Notes: generated by a model not told the origin, from the sequence alone. 64,000 bases of DNA from Rufibacter roseus (GCF_001647285.1 NZ_LRML01000012.1:1-64000); one strand, 5' to 3'. Shown: positions 28,184 to 35,385, counted from the stretch's first letter. Translations and numbers: made by a program.

Positions 28184-28612
28184 ATGTGGACCTGCCCCAC
28201 CTGCACCCAATCTTTTCTGCGCACGCACCAGTCCCACTCCTGCCTAGACAAAACCGAGGCTGATTTTTTGCGCGGCAAATCTGAGGTGACGGTGAGCCTG
28301 TACCACCACTTTCTGGCGCAGTACCGCACCATTGGCGACTATAAAATTCACCCCGCCAAAACCATGATCTCGCTGGCCAAGAACACACGCTTCTGCTCCA
28401 TATTTCAGTTCGGAAGAAACTTTCTGGACGTGTGCCTGCCTCTGAACCAAGTTTATGACAACACGCTCTGCTTCCACAAAATAGGGCATCTTGGCGATAA
28501 GCTCACAAACCACTACGTGCGGTTTTATGATAAAGAAGATCTGAATGAGGAGGTGCTGTTTTATATGCGCATGGCATATGAGCAGGATGCGGAGAAGGGC
28601 TTGAGAAGATAG
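28184..28612 (+). CDS. DUF5655 domain protein
   Basis: A 142-residue protein from ATG 28184. It begins with a zinc-finger-like WTCPTCTQSF...HQSHSC, followed by the DUF5655 region (YKIHPAKTMISLAKNTRFCSIFQF ... FHKIGHLGDKLTNHYVRFYDKED). DUF5655 is a small nuclease-fold-related domain of unknown role. The frame is open upstream through the palindrome (from 28127), but those residues (FLKTRLKR) are repeat-encoded and not part of the protein. Confidence 0.82.
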   Translation: MWTCPTCTQSFLRTHQSHSCLDKTEADFLRGKSEVTVSLYHHFLAQYRTIGDYKIHPAKTMISLAKNTRFCSIFQFGRNFLDVCLPLNQVYDNTLCFHKIGHLGDKLTNHYVRFYDKEDLNEEVLFYMRMAYEQDAEKGLRR

Positions 28613-28641
28613 CTAAATAATAGAAGACCATAATTCTTACA

Positions 28642-28671
28642 ACTATGGCGCGGAAGTTACTTCCGTGCCTT
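28642..28671. repeat. Left REP hairpin of the RAYT element
   Basis: ACTATGGCGCGGAAGTTACT continuing to 28671; the exact reverse complement of 29262-29291. It folds on itself around the central T. Confidence 0.88.
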
Positions 28672-28706
28672 CCACAGTTAGTGTATGTAGAGCCAATTAG
28701 CTAGCT

Positions 28707-29258
28707 ATGAGCGAAAAGTACAAAGCTAAAAATCCTGAAGGAATCTATTTTGTCACCTTTGCGGTAGTTCAGTGGGTTGATGTATTTACACGGCGGGAGT
28801 ATAAAGACATACTTGTTGAAAGCCTGCGCTACTGCCAACAGAAAAAAGGGTTGATCATCTATGCATGGTGCATCATGACCAATCACTTGCACTTAGCGTT
28901 AGGCACAGATGGTGGCATGGCATTGGCAGACATAATTCGTGATTTCAAGAAATACACCTCAGTGGCATTGGTACGGGCTATTCAGGAGAACATACAGGAG
29001 AGCAGAAAAGACTGGATGTTATCCATCTTAAAGGAAGCCGCAGCAGGAAGCTCCAAACATCTGAAATACCAGTTTTGGCAGAACCAATACCACCCAGTGG
29101 AGTTGACCAATAATGATCAGCAGCAACGGTGCTTAGACTACATTCATCAGAATCCGGTAGCGACTGGAATTGTAAGCGAGGCGGAAGCTTATGTCTTTAG
29201 TAGTGCCACTGACTACGCAGGCGGTAAAGGACTAATAGCAGTATCTTTTATAGAATGA
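28707..29258 (+). CDS. REP-associated tyrosine transposase (Y1_Tnp / RAYT)
   Basis: A 183-residue single-strand DNA endonuclease of the HUH Y1 family. The metal-binding HUH motif is MTNHLHLAL (His60, His62), and the catalytic Tyr145 is in CLDYIHQNPVATGIV, the typical RAYT sequence. The N-terminus YFVTFAVVQWVDVFTRREY also matches the family. It is expected to nick REP hairpins and move or amplify them. All key residues are intact, so it may be active. It sits 35 bases after the left REP and its stop is 3 bases before the right REP. Confidence 0.93.
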   Translation: MSEKYKAKNPEGIYFVTFAVVQWVDVFTRREYKDILVESLRYCQQKKGLIIYAWCIMTNHLHLALGTDGGMALADIIRDFKKYTSVALVRAIQENIQESRKDWMLSILKEAAAGSSKHLKYQFWQNQYHPVELTNNDQQQRCLDYIHQNPVATGIVSEAEAYVFSSATDYAGGKGLIAVSFIE

Positions 29259-29261
29259 CAA

Positions 29262-29291
29262 AAGGCACGGAAGTAACTTCCGCGCCATAGT
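29262..29291. repeat. Right REP hairpin of the RAYT element
   Basis: Exact inverted copy of 28642-28671, starting three bases after the transposase stop codon. Confidence 0.88.
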
Positions 29292-29294
29292 AAT

Positions 29295-29338
29295 AAGAGT
29301 CTGGCTTAGTAGGGTTCTTCTACTCAAGCCAGACTCTT
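29295..29338. terminator. Bidirectional intrinsic terminator
   Basis: AAGAGTCTGGCTT-AGTAG pairs with CTACT-c-AAGCCAGACTCTT, one bulged base, 7-base loop. It separates the RAYT gene from the convergent HsdR-N-like gene. Confidence 0.85.
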
Positions 29339-29372
29339 TCTACTTTCTTATATTTCTACCATGGGTATAATC

Positions 29373-30470
29373 TTAGTTTAACGAAACAGATTTCAAATCA
29401 TAGCTCATGGCAGTATTGATCAGTTGCTCAGCGTGAGCGTAAATGTCATCTAGGCTTTGCAGCTCATGTCGTGATTCTTTCTTTAATTCATCAAAGAGAG
29501 TAATTGATTTCTTCGCTCCTTCCAAATTCAGCCTACAAATGGGTTTACGGTTATTATCGTCTAATAAAACTCCAAAATAACTTTGGGTATCACGATGATA
29601 AATACGGCTGGCGTCTATACTTCCTCTAAGAATGGAGCGAACAATATAGAAGGCTTCTTTTTCCATTTCAGTAGTAGTCACTTTATTGGCCGGTTCAGGA
29701 TTAGCTGGATGAACGGTTTTTTCGTCTTCTACTCTTGTTTGCACAAAGTTTCTGTCTTCTTCAGAGGCAAGAGCTGATTTAAGTCTGTCGCTTATCATTT
29801 CACTTATAAGCCCATTGATAGACTTTTTCACGAGCCCCGTATATTGTTCCAGTACTTTAGCAGTCATAGCCCCAGATACTATTTGGCGAGCAAAATGCTT
29901 TACAAACACATCCGTGGGGTTTGCCATTTCCTCCAACATGATGCGCTTAATCTCTTTAGCATATTTAAGCTCTGTGGCTGAACTTAAAATATTCTCTACG
30001 CTAAACTGGGCTTTGTGGTATTTCTTCAGTTCAAAGATAGCCTGCTCGCTTACTTCTGTAATGTTGAACTCCCAAAACGGTTTGTCATCCATTTTGTTCG
30101 GCTCTACTAAGTCTGTGTAAAACCTATAAACTACACCATTAGTCAGAATGCCAAAACGGGCTGAGGTGACGTGAAAATATCTATGTAACTGCGAATTGTG
30201 CACATCAAGCTTTTCTTTCCAATGTTTGCATTCAATGATGATTGACGCAGCTCCGTCTTTGAAAATGCAATAATCAACTTTCTCTCCTTTCTTTATACCT
30301 ATATCAGCTATGAATTCAGGAACTACTTCCATTGGGTTAAAAACATCATATCCTAATGCTGAAATGAATGGCATGACGAAAGCCATTTTAGTGGCCTCTT
30401 CAGTATGAATCGAATCTTGCATACGCGAGACTTTCTCGCCCAATGCCTTTATAATGTCCTGAAAATCCAT
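29373..30470 (-). CDS. Orphan type I restriction HsdR N-terminal-like nuclease
   Basis: A 365-residue protein whose first half matches the HsdR N-terminal (PD-(D/E)XK) nuclease domain: Glu24 in HTEEATK, Asp66 in EKVDYCIF, and Glu80-Cys-Lys82 in IIIECKHW. The second half is helical, without helicase motifs. There is no HsdM or HsdS in the window, so it is not a complete restriction system. Such stand-alone proteins are common in Bacteroidota accessory regions and may act in defence or DNA repair. AT-rich, next to the RAYT element. Confidence 0.82.
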   Translation of the reverse strand: MDFQDIIKALGEKVSRMQDSIHTEEATKMAFVMPFISALGYDVFNPMEVVPEFIADIGIKKGEKVDYCIFKDGAASIIIECKHWKEKLDVHNSQLHRYFHVTSARFGILTNGVVYRFYTDLVEPNKMDDKPFWEFNITEVSEQAIFELKKYHKAQFSVENILSSATELKYAKEIKRIMLEEMANPTDVFVKHFARQIVSGAMTAKVLEQYTGLVKKSINGLISEMISDRLKSALASEEDRNFVQTRVEDEKTVHPANPEPANKVTTTEMEKEAFYIVRSILRGSIDASRIYHRDTQSYFGVLLDDNNRKPICRLNLEGAKKSITLFDELKKESRHELQSLDDIYAHAEQLINTAMSYDLKSVSLN

Positions 30471-30608
30471 AGTTGTATTGTTTAGGTTAATAAAAATTTA
30501 TCTATATAAAAAAAGGTAAATATTTATTTTTGAATATCCTAAGAAATATGAGATTTATACTTGCTAATTGATCACTAATCACAAATCACTATTGACCTAA
30601 AATACAAG

Positions 30609-31286
30609 ATGTTAATAAAGCTGTCCTCCCGCCCCCTCCTCAACTCCACCACCGTTTTCACTCTCACTTTACTGGTGCTAGGAATGACCGTTTTAGGAGT
30701 TTACCTATTCGGGCTTGGTCGGCACCATACATTTTTCCAGAACTCGCTGCTTTCCACTACGCTGCTTTCAGTTGTATTCTTTGCCTTTGTGTGTTCTGGT
30801 CTATACCGGGGCGTGAAGCTCAGAGATACCTTGGGCAGAGTCACAGACAAAATTCCGTTCAGGCGAAAGAATAAGAACAGTGGGCAAAGCAGCAGCAACC
30901 TAATAGATGTGTCTGGATTATTACCCTCCTTCTCCAAGAGCAGCTCTACAGACTCTGGTGGTGGTGGGAGCAGCTTTGACTTTGGAGACTTTGGAGACGG
31001 AGAGGGTTTTGTAGCGGTTATTGTAGGTGTGTTAGCCTGGGTAGCGGCAGCCGTGGTGCTGAGCGTGGTGCTGTTCTTGTTTGGTGAAGTGTTGCTGGTG
31101 GCAATATTCGCTTTTATAGCCATGCTGTACTGGATCTTCTTCAGAGCACTGCGCCTGGTGTTTCGGCACAGCCACCAAACCAAAGGTAAATTCTTTTCCA
31201 GCATTGGCTACGGACTACTCTACACCGTACTCTACAATAGCTGGATTTACGCCATTTTTCTGCTGGTGGAGTATTGGCGTGGTTAA
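30609..31286 (+). CDS. Multi-pass membrane protein with Gly-rich loop
   Basis: A 225-residue protein with about five hydrophobic segments: two near the N-terminus (15-35 and 48-66), a soluble basic then Ser/Gly/Asp-rich loop (GGGGSSFDFGDFGDGEG), then two or three more. Family not recognised. The loop resembles those of Bacteroidota inner-membrane proteins annotated as hypothetical. It diverges from the HsdR-like gene over a 138-bp AT-rich gap. Confidence 0.72.
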   Translation: MLIKLSSRPLLNSTTVFTLTLLVLGMTVLGVYLFGLGRHHTFFQNSLLSTTLLSVVFFAFVCSGLYRGVKLRDTLGRVTDKIPFRRKNKNSGQSSSNLIDVSGLLPSFSKSSSTDSGGGGSSFDFGDFGDGEGFVAVIVGVLAWVAAAVVLSVVLFLFGEVLLVAIFAFIAMLYWIFFRALRLVFRHSHQTKGKFFSSIGYGLLYTVLYNSWIYAIFLLVEYWRG

Positions 31287-31290
31287 ATGG

Positions 31291-31326
31291 GTTTTTAGCC
31301 TGTTTTTCTGAAACCAAGGCCAAAAC
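31291..31326. repeat. Dispersed palindrome copy
   Basis: GTTTTTAGCCTG...AAGGCCAAAAC, five bases after the stop of the membrane protein gene. Confidence 0.78.
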
Positions 31327-31366
31327 AATTACTATCTCGCTTTCTGGTAAAATTATTGTAATCTGG

Positions 31367-31423
31367 AACACCATATAAACAGAAAAGGTGGGCGTTTGCC
31401 CACCTTTTTGTTTATATGGTGTT
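31367..31423. terminator. Bidirectional terminator, ~26-bp stem
   Basis: AACACCATATAAAC...AAAAGGTGGGC pairs with GCCCACCTTTTT...GTTTATATGGTGTT, one bulge, GTTT loop. It serves the converging genes that end at 31286 and 31430. Confidence 0.9.
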
Positions 31424-31429
31424 TAGTAC

Positions 31430-31798
31430 TTAAGCGGCTGTATTACGCTGCAGAAGAGACAATAAACGTAGCAAGTCTTCTTCATACTCTTCTATCTCTC
31501 TTAGTCCAGTACGCGCTTCTTCAATTTTACCTTTTCGGTACAAACTGATCAGTTCGCTGGCCTTTCTTGTAAAGGCCATGTTAAGCTTTTCCAGTTCTCT
31601 TACCTCAGCATTGTTACTTAATTTTTGCAGAGCTTCACTGTACAACCATTTACCAAAGGCATTTTCACGGGGAGAAAGAACAGCATCGTCTAAATCCCCG
31701 CCGTACAGAATAGCCCGCAGCTTTGACTTGAATAAAATAAATTTTATTCGGGCCTGCTGAATGTCAAATTGCTCAAGGTTCACCTGGGTATATAGCAT
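31430..31798 (-). CDS. CZB-like domain protein lacking the zinc ligands
   Basis: A 122-residue helical protein that follows the chemoreceptor zinc-binding (CZB) pattern: ARIK-ILFKSKLRA, FGKWLYSEALQKL, ELEK, ISLYRKGKIEEAR. In CZB domains the ligands are His-Cys-His-His. Here the matching positions look like Phe20, Asn46, Asn73 and Thr77, so all four seem to be replaced. The fold is probably kept but zinc sensing lost. It follows the PAS-only protein in the same direction (44-base gap) and probably partners it in signalling. The alignment is from memory of the family, not computed. Confidence 0.72.
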   Translation of the reverse strand: MLYTQVNLEQFDIQQARIKFILFKSKLRAILYGGDLDDAVLSPRENAFGKWLYSEALQKLSNNAEVRELEKLNMAFTRKASELISLYRKGKIEEARTGLREIEEYEEDLLRLLSLLQRNTAA

Positions 31799-31842
31799 AA
31801 ATGGGGGTTGTGTATAGGCAACACAAATACTGGTGAACTGGT

Positions 31843-33153
31843 TTACTTTGAAGAATTTTCTTTATTTTCTTGTAGCTTTTGCTTGGCTTCTACAAGGTCG
31901 GTTACTTCAAAGGCAAAGGTAACAATGCCTACTATTTTTCCATCTTCTTTAAAAGCCTGGTATACAAAATTATAGTAGGTGTCAATCATCTCGCCGGTGC
32001 CGTGTCTGTCAATCTTAGCCAAAAGCTCTTTTCCAATAAATGGCTCACCGGTTTTGTACACGTTGTCTAGCAAATCAAAGAAGCCCTGCGCTTTCAGCTC
32101 AGGCCATGCTTCTTCTACCGTTTTGCCTAAGAACTCACGGCCGGGGGCTAATTTCTGGTAATTGGGGTTCACTAGTTCATACACATGCTCTGGGCCCCGC
32201 TGTATGGCAATAAGCGCGGGCGCCTCCATAAACAGGTCATGCAACATCTGCCGTTGGGTCTCTACTTGTAATGAAGCTGCTACCTCACGGTCAAAAGAGG
32301 CCGCCAGTTCTTCATTGGTTGAAACTAACTCTTCTACCAATGACTTCTGTTCATGATAGTCAGTGGTGCTTCCCACCCACATAATTACCTCGCCTTTCTC
32401 ATTCAAACGAGGAAGGCCTTTGGTTAAATGCCATCTGTACTTGCCGTCTGCGCGGCGTACGCGGTACTCTACCTGGTAATCTGTTTTAGATTCTACTGCT
32501 TTGCGCCAGGCGGCACTTGCTTTTTCTCTATCATCGGGGTGCACTATCTCAATCCAGCCATACCCGTAGAGTTCCTCCATAGAAAGCCCAGAATACTCTA
32601 CCCACTTCTGGTTGTAATAGTCACAGTAACCGTCTGGCCGGGTGGTCCAGAACATCTGCGGCAGAGACTCGGCCATAAACCTGAACTTCTCCTCGCTTTC
32701 ACGCAGTGCTTTTTCTGAGGCGACTTCTTCGGTCAGGTCTTTTACCTCAATAACTGTAGACACCGGCACACCGTTTTCAAATATGGGGCTGGCGGCACAA
32801 CTCACTGGAAAAAACGTTCCGTCCTTCCGGATGAACATATCTTTATGAGCCCGCACATTGTTGTTGGTAGGTAACGCCCTGTCAATGGGGCAATCTTCCA
32901 TAGGGTAAGGGCTACCGTCTGGGTGATGGTGGTGTATGAAGTAATGCAACGGTTTATCCTGCACTTCAGCTAGTGAAAACCCTGTCATTTTCTCAGCGGC
33001 GGGGTTCATAAAAGTGCAAAACCCTTTATCATTCATCATGAAAAGGGCTACCGTTGCGTTATCAGTAATGGTGTTTGTTATCTTAAGCTGATTTTCAAGA
33101 GCTTTTTCTACCTCTTTTAGATTTGTATTCTCTTGAGCGAAGGCTTGATCCAT
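31843..33153 (-). CDS. Three-PAS-domain sensory protein without output domain
   Basis: A 436-residue cytosolic protein with three PAS domains: about 25-145 (NATVALFMMNDKGFCTFMNPA), 155-275 (MAESLPQMFWTTRPDGYCDYY, with the PAC motif YRVRRADGKYRWHL), and 305-425 (LFMEAPALIAIQRGPEHVYEL). It ends in a short charged helix (EAKQKLQENKENSSK). Proteins of this type usually continue into a histidine kinase, but the frame stops and no HisKA/HATPase follows; the next gene is the CZB-like protein. It may signal by protein contact, or be a kinase truncated long ago. Confidence 0.9.
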   Translation of the reverse strand: MDQAFAQENTNLKEVEKALENQLKITNTITDNATVALFMMNDKGFCTFMNPAAEKMTGFSLAEVQDKPLHYFIHHHHPDGSPYPMEDCPIDRALPTNNNVRAHKDMFIRKDGTFFPVSCAASPIFENGVPVSTVIEVKDLTEEVASEKALRESEEKFRFMAESLPQMFWTTRPDGYCDYYNQKWVEYSGLSMEELYGYGWIEIVHPDDREKASAAWRKAVESKTDYQVEYRVRRADGKYRWHLTKGLPRLNEKGEVIMWVGSTTDYHEQKSLVEELVSTNEELAASFDREVAASLQVETQRQMLHDLFMEAPALIAIQRGPEHVYELVNPNYQKLAPGREFLGKTVEEAWPELKAQGFFDLLDNVYKTGEPFIGKELLAKIDRHGTGEMIDTYYNFVYQAFKEDGKIVGIVTFAFEVTDLVEAKQKLQENKENSSK

Positions 33154-33487
33154 TGAATTACTTTTTATTTAACACTCACTGTAGCTGATTGAGTAAAGTT
33201 AGAATAAACTTAACTAGTACGGAGGTTATTCTTGAATTATTTTCATGCGGCACTGAAATACCCAGCTACTATAAGAAGAACACCTGCTGAACTGGCTAAA
33301 ATTTTCTTTATTAATAGACAACTATATACAACGCTACACTACTGGTTTTGGCGCTAACGTAATATTTGGTTTTTTGTTTGAACCAAATAATCAAACGAAC
33401 ACTTATCCTACGCCTTGGTCATTTCAACAAATGTTATTAGCTCAAAAAAATAAAAGCTGAAGCATGCGGCTTCGGCGCAGCATTGTT
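33154..33487. other. Divergent intergenic region upstream of tyrS
   Basis: About 330 bp, AT-rich, between the PAS gene and the palindrome at 33488. It should contain the PAS promoter. No gene seen. Confidence 0.5.
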
Positions 33488-33523
33488 GTTTTTAGCTTCC
33501 TTTTCAGAAAACAGGCCGAAAAC
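33488..33523. repeat. Dispersed palindrome copy upstream of the tyrS promoter
   Basis: GTTTTTAGCTTCC...ACAGGCCGAAAAC, immediately upstream of the proposed tyrS promoter. It could insulate tyrS from read-through. Confidence 0.8.
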
Positions 33524-33528
33524 AGAAA

Positions 33529-33560
33529 CTTGCATTTCTTCACTAAACCCGCTTCCTTTG
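33529..33560 (+). promoter_or_regulatory. Probable Bacteroidota-type promoter of the tyrS leader
   Basis: TTG at 33530-33532, a 20-base spacer, then TTCCTTTG at 33553-33560, close to the Bacteroidota consensus TTTG-N19-21-TAnnTTTG. The start of transcription would fall near 33566, about 15 bases before the leader ORF. Confidence 0.55.
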
Positions 33561-33581
33561 CAAAATATTTCGGCATTCAAA

Positions 33582-33668
33582 ATGACGCTACACCAGCTTA
33601 CGTTTTATAAGTACTCAGCCTACTCTACCTATTGCAAAATAGCCGTAGCCTGGGAAAACTATGCCTGA
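33582..33668 (+). CDS. Tyr-rich leader peptide of tyrS (28 aa)
   Basis: A 28-codon ORF from ATG 33582 to TGA 33666-33668. Five of 28 residues are Tyr (codons at 33606, 33612, 33621, 33630 and 33660), four of them packed into nine codons (YKYSAYSTY). This density, the position between a promoter-like sequence and an intrinsic terminator, and the downstream gene encoding tyrosyl-tRNA synthetase mark it as a regulatory leader peptide rather than a functional protein. The codons for Ala-Trp-Glu (GCCTGGGAA) also form the antiterminator strand. The frame is open upstream to 33483, but that part is palindrome sequence and lies before the predicted transcription start. Confidence 0.75.
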   Translation: MTLHQLTFYKYSAYSTYCKIAVAWENYA

Positions 33669-33733
33669 TTTGAAATAATAACACCTTTCAATACAGAAGC
33701 CCAGGTTCACGGACCTGGGCTTTCTTGCTTTTT
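33647..33733 (+). promoter_or_regulatory. Antiterminator/terminator switch of the tyrS attenuator
   Basis: Strand 2 (33647-33654, AGCCTGGG) lies inside the leader ORF and can pair with strand 3 (33700-33707, CCCAGGTT). Strand 3 is also the left arm of the terminator. Strand 1 (CCAG, 33593-33596) can pair with strand 2. Ribosomes stalled at the Tyr codons leave strand 2 free, favouring read-through; ribosomes reaching the stop codon cover strand 2, so the terminator forms. Pairings were found by eye. Confidence 0.75.
33697..33733 (+). terminator. Intrinsic terminator upstream of tyrS (attenuator)
   Basis: A perfect 10-bp stem (33697-33706 AAGCCCAGGT with 33713-33722) and 6-base loop, followed by TTTCTTGCTTTTT. 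No gene ends just before it except the Tyr-rich leader ORF, and tyrS starts 57 bases later. Confidence 0.88.
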
Positions 33734-33789
33734 GCCCAGCCGTGTCTTGCGCCTCCAACTACATTTTTTCTCAAAATCACTTTTACAAA

Positions 33790-35013
33790 ATGGACGCAAC
33801 CGCACAAGTACAACTTCTAAAAGAAAACGTAGAGATTTTTCTACCAGACAACGCCTTAGAGGAAAAACTGGCTCTGGCTGAAAAAGAAAACCGGAAGCTG
33901 ATCATCAAGCTGGGCTTTGACCCCACCGCCCCAGACCTGCACCTGGGCCACGCGGTGGTACTCAAGAAACTCCGGCAGTTTCAGGAGCTGGGACACACCA
34001 TTGTCATTATTATTGGTGATTTCACGGCCCGCATTGGTGACCCTACCGGCAAAAATAAATCGAGGCCGCCGCTGAGTTCGGAGCAAGTAAAGGTAAACGC
34101 GCAGACGTACGTGAACCAGCTCTCCAAAATTCTGGACGTAAGCAAATGCGTGATCAGGTACAACTCAGAATGGTTGGGCGCCATGGACATGACTGCGGCT
34201 ATTTCGCTGCTGTCTCAGGTGACCTTAGCCCAGATCATGCAGCGCACTGATTTCAACAACCGCTTTACCAGCGGTCTGCCCATTTCTCTGCATGAACTGG
34301 TGTACCCGCTGCTGCAGGGTTTTGACTCTTCAGTTATACACGCAGACATTGAAATGGGCGGAACCGATCAATTGTTTAATTGCTCCATGGGCCGCCAAAT
34401 GCAGGAAAGCGCTGGCAGCACCGGGCAAGCAGTAGTATGCATGCCCTTGCTCAGGGGAATAGATGGATCTGCCAAAATGAGCAAGTCTGAAGGCAACATT
34501 GTAGGTCTCACTGACCATCCCAACGAAATGTTCGGTAAAATTATGTCAATTCCAGACGCGCTGCTGCCTGAGTACCTGCACCTCACTACTGACTTCAGCA
34601 AGTCTGAAAAGCAGGAACTGTTAGACAGACTGCAACAGGGCGAAAACCCGATGAACATAAAGAAACTGGTAGGGTTGAACGTAGTTACCCAATACCACAG
34701 CACAGATGAGGCGCAGCAGGCTCAAGACTTTTTCCAGAACCAGTTTCAGAACAAGCGCTTTGATGAGAAAGAATTCATTACTGTTTCTTTGGTCACCCTT
34801 GGTTTAGGCATTTCTGAAAACCTGCGGCTGATTGACCTGTGCAAAGGCCTTAAACCTGAAGAAAGCCGGTCTAACCTGAAAAAGTTAATAGAAGCCGGTA
34901 GCGTGACAGTGAATGGCCTAAAAGTAACCTATGCCCAAAGTAGCTTAGAACCCAGCAGCTTCCCAGTAAAAGTACGTATTGGAAAAAGGGGCTTTTTTGA
35001 GGTTCTTTCCTAA
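33790..35013 (+). CDS. tyrS: Tyrosine--tRNA ligase
   Basis: A 407-residue class I aminoacyl-tRNA synthetase that charges tRNA-Tyr. The HIGH motif appears as HLGH (51-54), KMSKS at 229-233 (AKMSKSEGN), and an S4-type RNA-binding domain closes the C-terminus (LKKLIEAGSVTVNGLKV). It belongs to the TyrZ-like bacterial group (FDPTAPDLHLGH). ATG 33790 is chosen; the in-frame ATG at 33742 overlaps the leader region and adds 16 atypical residues. Expression is probably controlled by the leader-peptide attenuator upstream. A dispersed palindrome terminates the transcript. Confidence 0.96.
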   Translation: MDATAQVQLLKENVEIFLPDNALEEKLALAEKENRKLIIKLGFDPTAPDLHLGHAVVLKKLRQFQELGHTIVIIIGDFTARIGDPTGKNKSRPPLSSEQVKVNAQTYVNQLSKILDVSKCVIRYNSEWLGAMDMTAAISLLSQVTLAQIMQRTDFNNRFTSGLPISLHELVYPLLQGFDSSVIHADIEMGGTDQLFNCSMGRQMQESAGSTGQAVVCMPLLRGIDGSAKMSKSEGNIVGLTDHPNEMFGKIMSIPDALLPEYLHLTTDFSKSEKQELLDRLQQGENPMNIKKLVGLNVVTQYHSTDEAQQAQDFFQNQFQNKRFDEKEFITVSLVTLGLGISENLRLIDLCKGLKPEESRSNLKKLIEAGSVTVNGLKVTYAQSSLEPSSFPVKVRIGKRGFFEVLS

Positions 35014-35032
35014 GTACCCTTTCAAAGCAAAT

Positions 35033-35086
35033 TAAGCTTCTGTTTTAAAGCTGTTTTTCTTAAAACGGCTCTAAAACAGAAGCTTA
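35033..35086. repeat. Dispersed palindrome copy, tyrS terminator
   Basis: TAAGCTTCTGTTTTAAAGC pairs across a short loop with GGCTCTAAAACAGAAGCTTA. The rest of the gap to 35386 is AT-rich and shows no other feature. Confidence 0.85.
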
Positions 35087-35385
35087 CACATATGTCACCT
35101 ATGCTCCTATCAGCGTACAAGTTGACCAATAATCAAATCAGCTCCACAAGCCATTTCTAAATCATTGATTATTTTCATGTAACTGCATATCCTTTCTTCC
35201 TGAATTGCGTAGGTGCACTTGATTTAAGACTGCATGTGGCATTACTTGCCTGTTCGTAAAGTGTTGGGTAAATAGGCCGCATTTAGCCAGAAGCCTGAAA
35301 TACATCTTCTATAAAATCATTGTAAGATAAATGTTTCATTACAGTGGAAAAAGTTCAACCAGCACCGTCCGCTTATCATCAACCT

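Larger units (their letters stand above)
28642..29291 (+). mobile_element. RAYT element: transposase gene between inverted REP hairpins
   Basis: A 650-bp unit with a REP-associated tyrosine transposase flanked by perfect 30-bp inverted repeats (28642-28671 and 29262-29291). Each repeat contains the imperfect palindrome CGGAAGTTACTTCCG. This matches the known RAYT-REP arrangement, in which the transposase recognises the flanking REP hairpins. Confidence 0.88.

Noticed and set aside
29373-30470. Complete type I restriction-modification system
   Set aside because: Only the HsdR N-terminal-like nuclease is present; there is no helicase domain, HsdM or HsdS nearby.
33690-33733. tRNA gene or T-box riboswitch upstream of tyrS
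   Set aside because: There is no cloverleaf or T-box specifier/antiterminator consensus, the hairpin is only about 26 bases with a U-tract, and the Tyr-rich ORF explains the layout better.
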